A model generated the notes under the pieces. The model was not told where the DNA came from, ran no database searches, and worked only from the letters and a program-made list of their open reading frames with translations. A DNA stretch of 64,000 nucleotides from the NCBI RefSeq assembly GCF_020520425.1, contig NC_079489.1, positions 90,810,810 through 90,874,809 of the forward strand, in the 5' to 3' direction. This document shows, piece after piece, positions 1-11,192 of the stretch. Origin of the DNA: Spinacia oleracea (Eukaryota > Streptophyta > Magnoliopsida > Caryophyllales > Amaranthaceae). A program made the position numbers and the translations under genes. The first letter of the stretch is position 1. The number at the start of each line of letters is the position of its first letter.

Positions 1-393
1 GTCTCACGAGCCCCCGAGTGATAACATTTGACTTAAGGGTCATCACTTGAAGTGTCGACATATCCCTCACGTGTCATTGGGATTTGTCAACTGATAGTAT
101 AGAAACTTCCTCACTTTGTCATTGGAAGGATCTAAAGATGCGTAGAAACTCCCTCACTTTGTCATTGGGAGTAACTACATATGTTTTCGAAATTAAAGCT
201 GTAAAGTGTAATTGGACCTGGCCAAGACCAATCACGAGGTAAAACGTTTTTAAAGATTCTCATTTTCAGGGCTAGCTAAACGAAAAAACCCCCTTGTTTT
301 TATAGGATGTAAAACGAAGGAAAATCCAACAAACCAATCCTTTAATTTTTGGAAAAAGGGAAAACCAATAAAAGTTATCGCTGCAGCGACTAA

Positions 394-915
394 GGACCTG
401 CGCTGTTAGTGACGCAGACCCCGCCCGCTGAAGGTGGGCGAGCCTGTCCGCTGAGGGTGGACCCCCCGTCCGATAGAAGTGGACGAATCTGTTTGATGTT
501 TTTTTGAAAATAAGGACCTACGCGGTTTGTGACGTAGACCCCGCCCGCTGAAGGTGGCGAACTTTGTCCGCTGAGGGTGGACACCCCGTCCGATAGAAGT
601 GGACGAATCTGTTTGATATTTTTTGAAAATAAGGACCTACGCGGTTTGTGACGTAGACCCCGCCCGCTGAAGGTGGCGAACCTTGTCCGCTGTGGGTGGA
701 CACCCCGTCCGATAGAAGTGGACGAATCTGTTTGAAATTTTTGTTTTTTTTTTTTTGAAAATAAGGACCTACGTGTTTTGCGCCGTAGACCCCGCCGGCT
801 GAAGATGGCGAGCCTATTTTAAATTTGAAGACTTTATTCTTCGAAAAACTGAGGACCTGCGCGGCTAGTGACGCAGACCCCGCCCGCTGAGGGTGGGCGA
901 GCCCATTTTGAATTT
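394..915. repeat. Tandem array, about 120-bp unit, five copies
   Basis: Units begin with GGACCT at 394, 514, 633, 765 and 853; the last two are shortened. Each full unit contains three sub-blocks ending in GTGG(A/C) that can fold as small hairpins, for example GTCCGC-TGAG-GGTGGAC. A T-run of variable length changes the spacing. The reading frames across it are products of the repeat and not genes. It lies in the 3' part of E0. Confidence 0.9.
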
Positions 916-1121
916 TCTTATTTTGCCTATGTAGAAGGGCCTTTGTGATTACAACCTGTTGGTGGGCCGTAATATTTCCTGATTAGATGTGTCCTATAAG
1001 TGGGTCCACATTGTGTATATTTTTGTTTAACAATATATTTTTGAGATATCCAAACACGGGACTTCGTACAGCGTAGTCTGGGAATATTGTTTTTTACTTT
1101 GCATAATATATATTTTCTTTC

Positions 1122-2075
1122 GAGCCCCCAAGCATTCATGCTTGACGGTCATTTCTTATCAAAGAGGTTCCTTGGGGATACGCATTCTGTAATGTCCTTG
1201 ATCGTGTTTGGAATTGTGCTCGTAAGTGCGAGCGATCTTTGTAGTGGTGTGCTACTCTTAACAAAGCCGTGAGATGCGACTTTCAGTAAAGAAATCGGCA
1301 ATTTTCAAGCCGAATGAATATGGCAGGGCCCAATAGAAGTTAGGGCCTTTTTGAGCCTGGGTTCATTTTCAGCGCCCAGGCCTGGGCGTTGAAATAATTC
1401 ACGCCCAGGTGGGGCGCTGAAAGTGTTGTTTGGGCTGGTCTTTCGATGACACAGTTGGCCTCTTGTTCATTCGTTTATTTCACTTGGAAGTTCTATGTAT
1501 TCTTTTGTTTTTTCTTTGTTTTTAGAACGTGATGATTTTCTTGAGAAGCCGTAGCCGATTGGTGGACTACGGTGCTTGTCGCTTTGGGGCGATTATTTTA
1601 AGAAACTGTTGCTCTTAAGGTGTTCAGTTATTGCAATAATCGGGCGAGTCTATATGGCCCGAGGAACATACCTTGAGGTGTAAGACTTTGATCGCTCTTA
1701 TATTTTTTTGAACGTGTTCGTGAATGATGATATGTATGTGCGAACGAGCGTTCATAGAATGGCCGTTGTGTGCGGTCCATCAATCAGTTTGCCTGAATCA
1801 TTTTTTTTTTTAGCAATGACAGATTTTGAATAGTTTGCTTAGAAGCTTGATAGGGGTCAGGTCCATTCATGAAGTGGGCTTAAACATCGTGCCCTTTCGA
1901 TTGTTCAAACATTTGCGTCGAGATTTTTTATTTGCTATGGTTGTTTCGTAGCTTGGAGCTCCCAAGTATGCATGTTGGGATGCTTCCTTTTGGCGTACGA
2001 TTTTTGTAGGTTCTTTCGAGAAAGATGCCTTGGGGTTCCGCTCGTGTAGGTGCGAGCTATCCCTTCCGTGGTAGG
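1122..2075. repeat. Degenerate long repeat, two copies about 830 bp apart
   Basis: The stretch at 1122-1240 (AGCCCCCAAGCATTCATGCTT, then TTCCTTGGGGATACGC and GTAAGTGCGAGCGATC) reappears in diverged form at 1953-2070 (AGCTCCCAAGTATGCATG, CCTTGGGGTTCCGCTCG, GTAGGTGCGAGCTATC). This suggests that part of the E0 interior grew by ancient long tandem duplication. Confidence 0.5.
1372..1430. repeat. GC-palindrome cassette, copy 1
   Basis: Paired imperfect palindromes of the form GCGCCCAG-n-CTGGGCG, the second here reading CGCCCAGGTGGGGCGC, followed by a TGAAAGTG / TTTGGGC tail. It is the most diverged of five copies inside E0. Confidence 0.8.
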
Positions 2076-2479
2076 TAATATTTTGCTACCTTTAATCCTT
2101 AATGTAGAAGTCGTGTGGCTTGCATTTTGAATTTGGGCGATAAGTAGTCTTTGCCTCTTTTACACGTGCTCTTGGTCGTGCCTACATTAGTGCAATATGC
2201 CTTACTCTTCTTTTAGACTTGTACCGTGGGACGGTTGAACTTATGGTGCGACGTAGGCTTGTGTGGCCTAACGGCGTGTCTTAGAACATTTCTCCAGGTG
2301 TTGGGATATTATTATTTTTTGCATTGGAGTATTTCATCATGCCTCGTTCAGGTGTCCGAACAAGTGTGGCATTTTCTGCATGGGTTTTCACGGCTTATTA
2401 CTTCGTTCGATGCGATGATTCATAGGTGTTTCTTTCTTATTTTTGTATCTGGGCAAAACTTGACTAGCAGAAAGATTCA

Positions 2480-2545
2480 GCGCCCAGGCTGGGGCGTTAA
2501 AGATATCGGCGCCCAGCTCTGGGCGTTGAAATTGATTTCTGGGTA
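2480..2545. repeat. GC-palindrome cassette, copy 2
   Basis: GCGCCCAGGCTGGGGCGTT, then AAAGATATC, then GGCGCCCAGCTCTGGGCG and a TTGATTTCTGGG tail. The second half is a near-perfect hairpin and matches copies 3 and 5 closely. Confidence 0.85.
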
Positions 2546-4216
2546 TATTTTGATGATTTTTTTTTTCGCTTTTTCTTTGGAACGAGGTAGACTGTGTAAC
2601 GGGCGCTTGTAGGGCGAGCGTTATGTGCAGTAGCTTGATCGGAGTTTTGGTGACTCGCGATTTTCTGTTACCCTTGTTAGTGGGGTGACTTTATATATTC
2701 TAAGTAGTGCTTTTAGAATTTGGGAGGGGTTGTAGCCATTCTAAGGTTCGTTTTACATGATTAAAGCTTAGGATTGTGCCCTTATGATGTATGTATAGCA
2801 TTAGCGTCGAGAATTTGCGATAAAATCGTCATTTCGAGCATTTTTAGAGTGTTTTTCTCAAGCCCTCAATTGTAGCTACGGGATTGGCTTGGTGCTATAA
2901 TGCTTTGCATACGTTTTTATGCATTCATGGTGACACGGATCATGAATAGTTTGAACCAGACTCATTTAGTGCGAGGTATGTTCGAGTAGTGATTTTGCTA
3001 CTTCTCTTGTAAATGTCGTATTATGCGACATTGCCATGGTCAAGGTAGTCACATGTTGAAGTATGCCTTGACCAAAAGCTAGGTGCCTTTCTTTACCCAT
3101 AATCATATTTAGAAATCTCTTGACTCACTTGCAACATTGAGATAAACGCATACTTAGCTTAAACCAAAGACACTTTATTATGTTCGAAGAAGTCTTTGAA
3201 AATCATTTGAAAATTATTTAAAATCCGAGTCCTACTGTGTACAATCCGAGGTGTCCTAAGTAGGTTGACATATAGAAGGGTTCATACAGGATTACATGAG
3301 TGAATCAAAATACTGTTACGATTTGGAATGCTGTCTAAGGATTTGCTGGAAGCCAGGGTGCAGGCGTCAAGATATTACTTGTGCCCGTTTGGCATATGCT
3401 TTAGGCTTTTAGGGCCATCTTTTCCAGAATTGCGGGAATATAAATCGTTGTCAAATTGATTTAGATTTACTTGGTGTATGTCTGCACAAAAGGTCAAGGT
3501 ATACTTAGTTCTTTCCCTAGCTCTTTCAGTTCAATTTTTAGCCCCCAGTTGCTGTTATGTCTTCCCATTAATGATGCTTTCAGATTTCGATTTTAGATGC
3601 CCATGTCATATTCCTGAGTAGGGTGAGCCTTGGTTAAGTGCCAAGTCCTATTGACAATGTACCATTTTTTATTTTTTTCAAAGGGGATTAGCAAACATTT
3701 GAATTACCATGAACGGGTGCCCTGAGTTCGAAGGAACGATGGGGCGATGCCGTAGAACAATCCTCTTTATTGCAAGCTTACTGCCCTTATTACTTGTTGG
3801 CGATTATGACTGTGTCTTAGTGGTGAAAGAAGGTCTTTAAGCGAGCGACTATGTCTAGTGGTGAAAGAAAGTCTTTAAGTGAGTTAGTTCGCTTTAGGGG
3901 GGTCAAGTCGAGTACTTTAGAGGTCATGGACGCTTGCGCTAGCCTCCATTCAATTGAGGCAAAGCGATCTTTTGAGTCTTGGCTAAGTGCCTAGGAGTGT
4001 GAGTGCTCCTTCTGGCAAGGGTACGTGCCCTTATTATTTTTCGATGTGTGCTCATTAATTTTGGCATCTTTATGACTTGGATTCTTCTTTTGACTTAAAT
4101 CTTTCTTTCGACTTGGGTTGCAAGTAATTAAATTTCAATAAGGGACTTCTATTTTTACTCTTGTTATTCTATAGGCTTTAATATTTTTGCAAATTGGTTG
4201 GACCGAATCATGGATT

Positions 4217-4270
4217 GCCTACGTATCCGCCTTAAATAGATTTAATTTGGAATCAGGTCTTGCGTAGTTC
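4217..4270 (-). other. Conserved 3'-UTR hairpin motif of Tat elements (E0 copy)
   Basis: GCCTACGTATCC (4217-4228), GGAATCAGG (4249-4257) and CGTAGTTC (4263-4270) occur in the same order as in E2 at 18622-18661. CTACG and CGTAG can pair to close a stem. In E2 the motif lies about 50 nt past the pol stop, so here it marks where the lost pol gene would have ended. Confidence 0.7.
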
Positions 4271-4587
4271 TTAGCCTAGAAAATGGTTTCTTAAAATGCC
4301 GATTTTAAACAAGTACGTTCTGAGGTGGAAACATATTATTTGAAACGGTAGAATAAGTGAAGTTTATTATTATTTTAATAATCTGCTGCCTTGCCGTAAG
4401 TCAAAAAATTTGTTTTATATTTTTGAGTACATTGTATTTTCTTTTCATGTGTTTTTTTTGGTACGTATACCTGAATACGTGTTGTACCCCTCCAAGTGTT
4501 CGTTATTTTTCCGTACATGTGCGGATAAAATGACACGGAAAAATGACGAGCACTTCTGGACAAATTTTTCAGGAAGCAGAGAGATTC

Positions 4588-4655
4588 GGCGCCCAGGCTT
4601 GGGCACTAAAGATTTCGGCGCCCAGCTCTGGGCGCTAAAAATGATATCTGAGCAA
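4588..4655. repeat. GC-palindrome cassette, copy 3
   Basis: GGCGCCCAGGCTTGGGCACT, then AAAGATTTC, then GGCGCCCAGCTCTGGGCGC and a TGATATCTGAGC tail. It has the same layout as copies 2 and 5. Confidence 0.85.
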
Positions 4656-4860
4656 ATTTTTTGGTTTTGTGCCAAATATTTGTGAATCTTTTTTTGTGCG
4701 CTAAGTGTTCTCTTTCTTTTTAAACGAATTTTTAAAGGTGCTTTGCAAAGTTCGCTTTTTTATTATTTATTATTTTTTGTACTTTTCATTTGTCTTCTTT
4801 TTTATTCGTGACTCAAGACGGTTTGAAAAACGGGTTGAATGAGATAGGATAAGTTTTATA

Positions 4861-5160
4861 GGTATTGGTCGAGCACGAGGATTACATCAACTAAGGACGA
4901 TGAATAGCATGGGGACAGCTTAAGGGTATAGGATGTATCCACACAAGTTATATGGTCATTATGCTAATGGTGGCGTAAGAACAGGTTCGGGCTTTGGAAA
5001 TAATGGGTATGACGCACGTGTTAATGGCCGTGCGTGGTTTGCGGTTGACAACACGTTCAAGAACAAGAGTCGAGGTAATGGTTTCTTGGGTTATGGCGAT
5101 GAGAACATGGATGGGTTAAATGAGCTGAACAGGGACCCCAGAGCGAAGGCGTCTAAGAGC
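4861..5160 (+). pseudogene. Captured fragment of an ECT/YTHDF-type m6A-reader gene (antisense in E0)
   Basis: On the + strand, antisense to E0, one frame reads MYPHKLYGHY, GFGNNGYDARVNGRAW, GNGFLGYGDENMDGLNELNR and then PRAKASKS. This is the pattern of the segment just before the YTH domain in plant ECT proteins (YGNENMDGLNELNRGPRAKG in the family). The same frame extends upstream through RARGLHQLRTMNSMGTA to about 4861 but has one stop at 4921-4923. The homology ends at 5160 exactly at a GTAAGG splice donor, so the source was genomic DNA with introns and not a processed mRNA. The YTH domain itself is not seen downstream. No function is expected: it is a trapped, decayed exon. The family assignment is from memory of the motif and was not searched. 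Confidence 0.7.
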
Positions 5161-5426
5161 GTAAGGATTGGAAAGGGTAAACATCGTAGAATTTTATGAT
5201 TTGGATTGGTTGACTCACTTCTTTTCCTTCGTTTACTTGGGTAGTTTTCGCACTTTGAGAGGTATGGGCTAAGTATTTCATGGCTCTTTTCGCTCTCCCT
5301 TTTCTCTTTCCCTTTTTTCTTTTGCTTGGGATTTCTCCCCAACATAAATCCTTCAAATTTTTAATTTGGGCTAAAAGGTAGATGGTTGTGGTCTTTGAGT
5401 CACGAGGCGACACTGAGTGAGCCTCG

Positions 5427-5480
5427 TTTGGTAGGCCTATAGTGGACCTTTAATTTTAGTAGGCCTAGGGCGGACCTTTA
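5427..5480. repeat. Short tandem duplication
   Basis: Two copies of a unit of about 37 bp built on TAGGCCTATAGTGGACCTTT lie in the E0 interior. A similar small duplication (AGTGGTGAAAGAA...TCTTTAAG) lies at 3808-3885. Confidence 0.5.
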
Positions 5481-6771
5481 AATTGTCTTACTTTGCAAGC
5501 GTATTTAGTCGTTTCTTAAAATGTGCAAATAGCGTAGATTCAAAATGTTGTTTTTACCTTATTGAATTTTAACGAAAGAATTACATCGAAAATAATTTTT
5601 TGCTTCTTTTCAGATTCCAGTTTCTGGGATTTAATTGGAAGTTGTGATTTAGACTCAAACTTTCATTAATCTTTCTGATTATAACCCGTGTATGAATACA
5701 AGGAGGTGGCCTAGACTCAAAATAATGACATGGCGTAAGCCTATAACACTTGACCCAGCGACTCTCAGACTTAGGCTAATTGGACCATAACTTTCGTTGG
5801 TTGACACTTTAGATTTTAACCCTTGGGTGTTCATTTGTCAAGCGCCATTTTGCTTAATGTTGGCAAGGTAGTTAGTTGGGGAGATCGAATTTTTATTTTT
5901 GCAAGGCTAGAATCATTAGTGCGGCTTCTCTCTTAGTGTGTATTGCTTTACCCAATGGTAGCCTTATGGTATGCCGATTTAGGTATTTTCATGGTTGGTC
6001 ATGTTGCATGCATGGAAAATCTTTTAGTCCGTACTTAGTAGTATTTCAAGGAGCGAGTGACTCGAGAGGACTATGATAGTCGTGACCCAATGTGATTATA
6101 AGCCTTGGGGCCATTTATTTTTTCTTTGCCAATGGTATTAACACCTTAGGTTCACTTTGGGGGTTGTGCGACTATGGGGGAATGATTTCCAGAATGTGAC
6201 CGTTTCCATTTTGCAAATACTATAATATATATTCTTCTTATTGGTGAGAGAGTATTGAGGCCGTGGACTCTTAGCAAGGGATGACAATTACATATGGGTG
6301 CTTATTGATTTAAATGTTAGGACGGGAGACTCAATATGTTTTAACCTTTTAACTTGTAGAACGACACCAAGTATTAGGACCGATTCTATGGATAAGACAA
6401 CTAAGACTTAGGATTTGGATTGTACTTTGGCATAGCCTAGTCTAGACTCGGATTTATTTGAACATTTATTTTTTTCTTGAAGACTTTATTCGAACATTAT
6501 TTTTTGAATACTTTGCCCATGTGACATTCAAGGTCATTTAATTAGCATGTTCGGTTTTTGGTGCCGAGCATTGTCGTCGTAGGAGGCCTAACAACGATAC
6601 AAAGAGTTATTTTATTTTATTTTATTACAAGTTGCTTTTGAAATCGAGTGCTTTTTCATACGCCCTCGTAGCAATTGTTTTTCCGAAAAGTTTTTTTTGC
6701 TACGTACATACTTTTTTATGCGCGGGCACCGAGGCTACTGTGCCTGACCAAAAGGCCAGGCAGCAACTTCA
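5481..6771. other. E0 interior without recognisable genes
   Basis: AT-rich, low-complexity T-rich sequence between the captured exon and cassette 4. Short open frames occur, but none has recognisable motifs. The same holds for 2546-4216 and 6840-7590. Confidence 0.6.
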
Positions 6772-6840
6772 GCGCCCAGCAGTGGGCGTGAGAAATTTTG
6801 GCGCCCAGCCAGGGGCGTTGAAAATGCGTCCCTGGCTGGA
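6772..6840. repeat. GC-palindrome cassette, copy 4
   Basis: GCGCCCAGCAGTGGGCG and then GGCGCCCAGCCAGGGGCG, followed by TTGAAAATGCGTCCCTGG. The layout matches copies 2, 3 and 5 with more substitutions. Confidence 0.8.
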
Positions 6841-7593
6841 TCTCGTTTTCTGTTTGCGTATACTTTTGTTTTTGCGACTTTAATTTTGCGTGCTTGCCTT
6901 ATAACGTCCTTTACGCGTCGTGCAGCGTTTGTGGGATTCGTTACAGGCCGTCCCGAGCGTCGCTTATTCTTGTGGCGATCGTTCGGGTTTGCGGAACACG
7001 TATTTCGGTATAACTCTTTGGCAAATTAGTCTATGAATGTTTGGGAAATTTTTAAGGTCGTTGGTTTTCTAGGATAGTTTGTCACACACAATCACATATT
7101 TCGCTACACATAACTACATTACAAACATGGATTTGAAGATTAAATATGCCACGTAGTTTATGATAGGCTTCTATGGGTAGTTTATTTGCGCCTGGCTTGG
7201 TACCGCTTCTATCGTAGATCCAACACATGCCCCGGTCGAGGTAGTGTCTTCAACAGACAAATTTCGCTCAAGAGGCCAACTCGCAAGTGCAAGCCAAGGG
7301 GGAAGACAGGCGAGAGGGACCTAATGGGCGAGCGATTGGGTTCGGGATAGGTGTACTACATGCGCAAGTACCGAGTGGGAAACATGCGCGGCGTATGCAC
7401 CCCCCTATTGGAGAAAAAAGGTATCCTTAGTCCCAACTCCCGAGGGAGCCGAGATTCGTTATGATGTTCTGCCCGTTCACATTAATTTGCTGATTTTCAG
7501 GTCGTCCCAACTTGATGGGGAAATAAACGCGGGGTAGGATCGTTTCACCCTTCGGCTATTTTGATTACCTACAAGCACGAGTATTTCCTTCAC

Positions 7594-7613
7594 TATCCTC
7601 AGTGGAGTCGCCA
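7594..7613 (-). other. E0 primer binding site (tRNA-Arg)
   Basis: The minus strand reads TGGCGACTCCACTGAGGATA directly inside the LTR. The first ten bases match the 3' end of plant tRNA-Arg(ACG) with CCA (TGGCGACTCC...). One base separates it from the LTR. Confidence 0.85.
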
Positions 7614-7740
7614 CTGTGAGGGGGTCGAAAAAGCGCGAGGCTAATGCGTGACCTGTCCCTCGTGGGTGTGACGATTCTTTTTATTCAATCAAGTGTAATT
7701 GGATTTCCTGTGAGTATACACTCAATTGACTAGTAATATA

Positions 7741-7750
7741 GGAGTCGCCA
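7741..7750 (-). other. Primer-site-like decamer inside E0 U5
   Basis: The minus strand reads TGGCGACTCC, identical to the first ten bases of the true primer site, 126-135 bp inside the LTR. The same decamer is found inside both E2 LTRs. Confidence 0.7.
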
Positions 7751-8470
7751 TTCAGTTTTTAACGACATTGAGAAAAACTGACAAAACCCGGTTATCGTGA
7801 CATAAAGGGAGTGCAATTATGTTTGACCACGACGGCTGTAGGTTCCCTTGTGATCCCTGGTGTGGGGATCTCTCAATATACACCCGCAAGGTAGAGATTG
7901 AGGGTTCGGGGGACTGTAACTACCGAGAGGAGTAATTCTCTCGTCGGTAACTCCAGAGGCAGGATATTCTTACTAGCTCAGCATAAATAATTGAAGGGAC
8001 ATGCGTTAAATATTAAACTAATCTGAGTTGATTTTAGCAATATGCAACATATAATACTAATTCGATCGTGATTATCTGATTTAAATAGCATTAAGGGACC
8101 TAGCATGATAATCCGATTTCCCAAAAGTATTATATTTGTTTGGCGTGATAGAACAATCATATTAGGTTAGTTTAACAGTTCATAAAAAGGGTGAGGAAAG
8201 CAGTTAAATCATCGAAAAGGGACACATTACGACGCACCCTTGAGAGGTGCTTCGCGGTTCCCAGAAAACTAACCACTTTGACTTTGCTATTTCTCCTTTT
8301 TATTTAACGAATCTCGATTATGGGACAGGATACGTTCTGTTCGATTTATGGATCGATTGCGACAGAACGCGTGAACAGTTTCGCAGCGAGAGGCTTAGGC
8401 TAAGGGGTTTAGAGTCAATACTCAGAATATATTATGTGTTGTTGTCGTTTCACGTCGAAACTAGGGGCCT

Positions 8471-8477
8471 ATTTATA
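8471..8477 (-). promoter_or_regulatory. TATA box of the E0 LTR
   Basis: TATAAAT on the minus strand, in the context CCCTATAAATAGGCCCC. It is the likely core promoter for E0 transcription. Confidence 0.65.
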
Positions 8478-8556
8478 GGGAAGAGTTCGTGGAAAGATAG
8501 AATTGCAGAGTTCTAATCCATAAAGAATTAGGAAAAAACACGTCCCAGGTAATTTC

Positions 8557-8625
8557 GGCGCCCAGCTCTGGGCGTCAAAGATTTCGGCGCCCAGCTCTGG
8601 GCGTTGAAAGTGATGTCTGGGCCGA
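8557..8625. repeat. GC-palindrome cassette, copy 5 (in LTR U3)
   Basis: Two successive copies of GGCGCCCAGCTCTGGGCG separated by TCAAAGATTTC, followed by TTGAAAGTGATGTCTGGGC. This is the least diverged copy and sits upstream of the LTR TATA box. Confidence 0.85.
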
Positions 8626-9064
8626 ATTCTTTGTCAGATTCGGATTCCTGAAATCCGTAGAGTTTGAGATTAATTCGAGTCTTTTAGCGCGTATTAATTT
8701 TGTGACGGAATGCGTCTGGGCCCGTTACGAACTCTAGGCTCGTTAGGATTTTAATTAATACGTAACTCTTGAATCCTATTAGGAATAGGATTCTCGCGGT
8801 TTTCTGTCTCATTTAGGATTTATGTTGGAGTGCAACACCTAATTCTGACAGGTTTCTATCTTTTATGATTTGCCACTTTTAGAAGCTACCTTTTACGACA
8901 GTTACTATTTTTAGCAGGTTTCCATAAATAGCAGGTTTCGGGTGAAATGAAATGGGGAATCGAGATTCGTTTATTTTATAGGAGATGCGTTGTCAAGTGG
9001 AGTTTTTATGCTTTCATCATCGAACCTTTCCCTTGCGGGAATGGGGACAAAAGTAGGTGTCTAC

Positions 9065-11192
9065 CCCTACACCCAAGAGTGTGACTGATATTCGAAGATT
9101 TCTGGGATTAGCTGGTTACTATAGACGTTTTGTGCAAGACTTGTCTAGGATAGCCAAGCCAATGACAACATTGATGAAGAAGAAAGCAAAGTTTGAGTGG
9201 AACGACCAGTGTGAGGAGGCATTCCAAGCCTTGAAGACGTGCCAGTTTTAACTTTGCCAGATGAGAGTGGTACCTATGATGTATATAGTGATGCTTCCAA
9301 GAATGGTTTAGGGTGTGTATTGATACAGAACGGGAAGGTTATTGCGTATACATCGAAGCAGTTGAAACCGTATGAATCCAATTACCCTACCCATGATTTA
9401 GAACTAGCTTCCATAGTGTTTGCATTGAAGATATGGAGACACTATTTGTATGGTGTGAAATGTAGGATATTCACGGATCATAAGAGTTTGAAGTACATTT
9501 TCACACAAAAGGACTTGAATATGCGCCAACGAAGGTGGTTGGAGTTAATCAAGGATTATGATTTGGATATTCAGTACCATGAAGGGAAAGCTAATGTAGT
9601 TGCGGATGCCTTGAGTAGGAAATCAAGTCATAGTGTTAATGCGTTAGTAGTTGCTAACGAGCAGTGTAAGGACATGCAGCGTTTGAACCTCGAGATAGTG
9701 AGTGGTGAATGTCTTAAGGGAATCATGAATGCCTTAACCATCGAGCCGTCGATATTCGATGACACTAAGGAGAATTAGGCTGGTGATGTAAAGTTGGAGC
9801 GAATCAAGGAAAAGATTTCGCAAGGAAAGGAATTAGATTTCAAGATCCATGATTATGGAAGTTTGAGGTACAAAGGCAGGTGGTGCATGCCTCAAAAATT
9901 TGGTGAATTGAAGGAGAAATTGATGAGAGAAGGTCACAATACGCCATATTCTGTGCACCCGGGTGGTGACAAGTTGTATAAGGATTTGAAAAAGATCTAT
10001 TGGTGGCCAAGAATGAAGAATGAAGTGGCTGAATTTGTGGCTAGATGCCTGACTTGCCAGAAAGTCAAGATAGAACATAGGAGACCTCCGGGAAAAGTCC
10101 AACCTTTAGAGATTCCAAGTTGGAAATGGGACTGTATTTCAATGGACTTTGTCACTTGTTTGCCCAAGTCGAAAATCGGAAATGATACAATTTGGGTTGT
10201 GGTAGATAGGTTGACCAAGTCAGCAGTGTTTGTACCAATGAAGGAAACCTGGAAAATGGAACAACTTGCTAAAGCTAACATTAAGAATGTTGTGAGATTA
10301 CATGGAGTTCCTAAGGATATCGTATCAGATAGGGATTCAAGGTTTCTTTCGAACTTCTGGAAAAGCGTGCAGAAGAACTTTGGTACGACATTGAAAATGA
10401 GTACAACATTCCATCCAGCCACAGATGTAAAAACTGAGAGAACCATCCAAACCCTTGAGGACATGCTTCGAGCATGTGTCATCGATTTCCAAGGAGGTTG
10501 GGAAGATAGCCTGGATTTAAATTGAGTTTTCATACAACAATAGCTATCATGCTAGCATAGGAATGGCACCATTTGAGGCTCTGTATGGACGGAAATGTAG
10601 AAGTCCAATTTGTTGGAATGACATTAGTGAAACTGTAGTGTTGGGACCTCAAATGATAGAGGACACCATGAACCAAATCCGAACCATCCAATCGAAAATT
10701 CAAGCGGCGCAGGATCGCCAAAAGAGTTATGCAGACTTGAAACGTAGGGATAAAGAGTTCAACATAGGTGATAAGGTGTTGCTCAAAGTGTCACCAAAGA
10801 AAGGTGTTATGAGATTTGGAAATAAAGGGAAGTTAAGCCCTAAGTACATAGGCCCATATGAAATCTTAGAACGAATTGGAAAGGTAGCCTATAGACTAGC
10901 CTTGCCTATGGACTTGTATAGAGTGCATAATGTGTTTCACATATCTCAGTTGAGAAAGTATGTTCTGGATAAGTCGAATGTGTTGCAACCTGAAACCATA
11001 GAATTAGACCAAAGTTTAACTTTCGAGGAAAGACATGTCAAAATCCAGGATAGTAAAGTGTGTAGTACACGTACTAAGGATGTGAAAATTGTCAAAGTGT
11101 TGTGGTCTAATCAAGAATCTGAGGAAGCAACTTGGGAAGCAGAGGACGAAATGAGAAAGAAATGCCCCGAGATTTTTCCCGAGGTAAGTTGA
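9065..11192 (+). pseudogene. E1 chromovirus pol, 3' half (RT thumb, RNase H, integrase, chromodomain)
   Basis: This is the end of a Ty3/gypsy pol polyprotein. It begins at PTPKSVTDIRRFLGLAGYYR (RT connection), where E0 cuts it. RNase H follows ([29 protein letters not shown]). The integrase has its H-H-C-C zinc motif at about 9938-10070 and the acidic triad MDFV, SDRDSRF and TERTIQT. A GPY/F module (KLSPKYIGPYEIL) and a C-terminal chromodomain (about 11020-11180) place it in the chromovirus clade, probably Tekay. It is broken by a frameshift near 9240, a TAG at 9776-9778 and a frameshift near 10525, so it is not functional. Its upstream half would lie to the left of E0, outside the window. 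Confidence 0.92.

Larger units (their letters stand above)
1..9064 (-). mobile_element. E0: non-coding Tat-lineage LTR retrotransposon, left end outside window
   Basis: The element is read on the minus strand: its 5' LTR is at 7615-9064, its arginine-tRNA primer site at 7594-7613, and its internal region runs leftwards off the window. It interrupts the reverse transcriptase of the E1 chromovirus at about 9064. No gag or pol homology is visible between the primer site and the conserved 3'-UTR hairpin at 4217-4270, which in the related E2 element lies about 50 nt past pol. E0 is therefore a deletion derivative of the non-autonomous kind. Its interior holds tandem arrays, five GC-palindrome cassettes and an antisense host-gene fragment. 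The Tat assignment rests on LTR ends, primer site and hairpin shared with E2. Confidence 0.8.
7615..9064 (-). repeat. E0 5' LTR
   Basis: On the minus strand it starts TGTAGACACCTACTTTTG (at 9064; the terminal A/T pair is changed to C) and ends CCCCCTCACA at 7615, next to the primer site. TATAAAT lies on the minus strand at 8471-8477. GC-palindrome cassette 5 lies 80-135 bp upstream of it. The outer end abuts E1 pol codons at about 9065. The partner LTR is outside the window, so the target duplication cannot be checked. Confidence 0.8.

Noticed and set aside
394..915. Possible CRISPR-like array
   Set aside because: The units are 120 bp with no unique spacers, inside a plant retrotransposon.
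2226..6883. Conserved peptide (RPGxGxKDxGAQLWALK) in + strand frames over three separate ORFs
   Set aside because: It is the translation of the GC-palindrome cassette. The conservation is at DNA level, includes palindromic third positions, and the surrounding frames are unrelated.
9833..10721. Minus-strand ORFs over E1 integrase
   Set aside because: They are the complement of the + strand integrase motifs, so shadows only.
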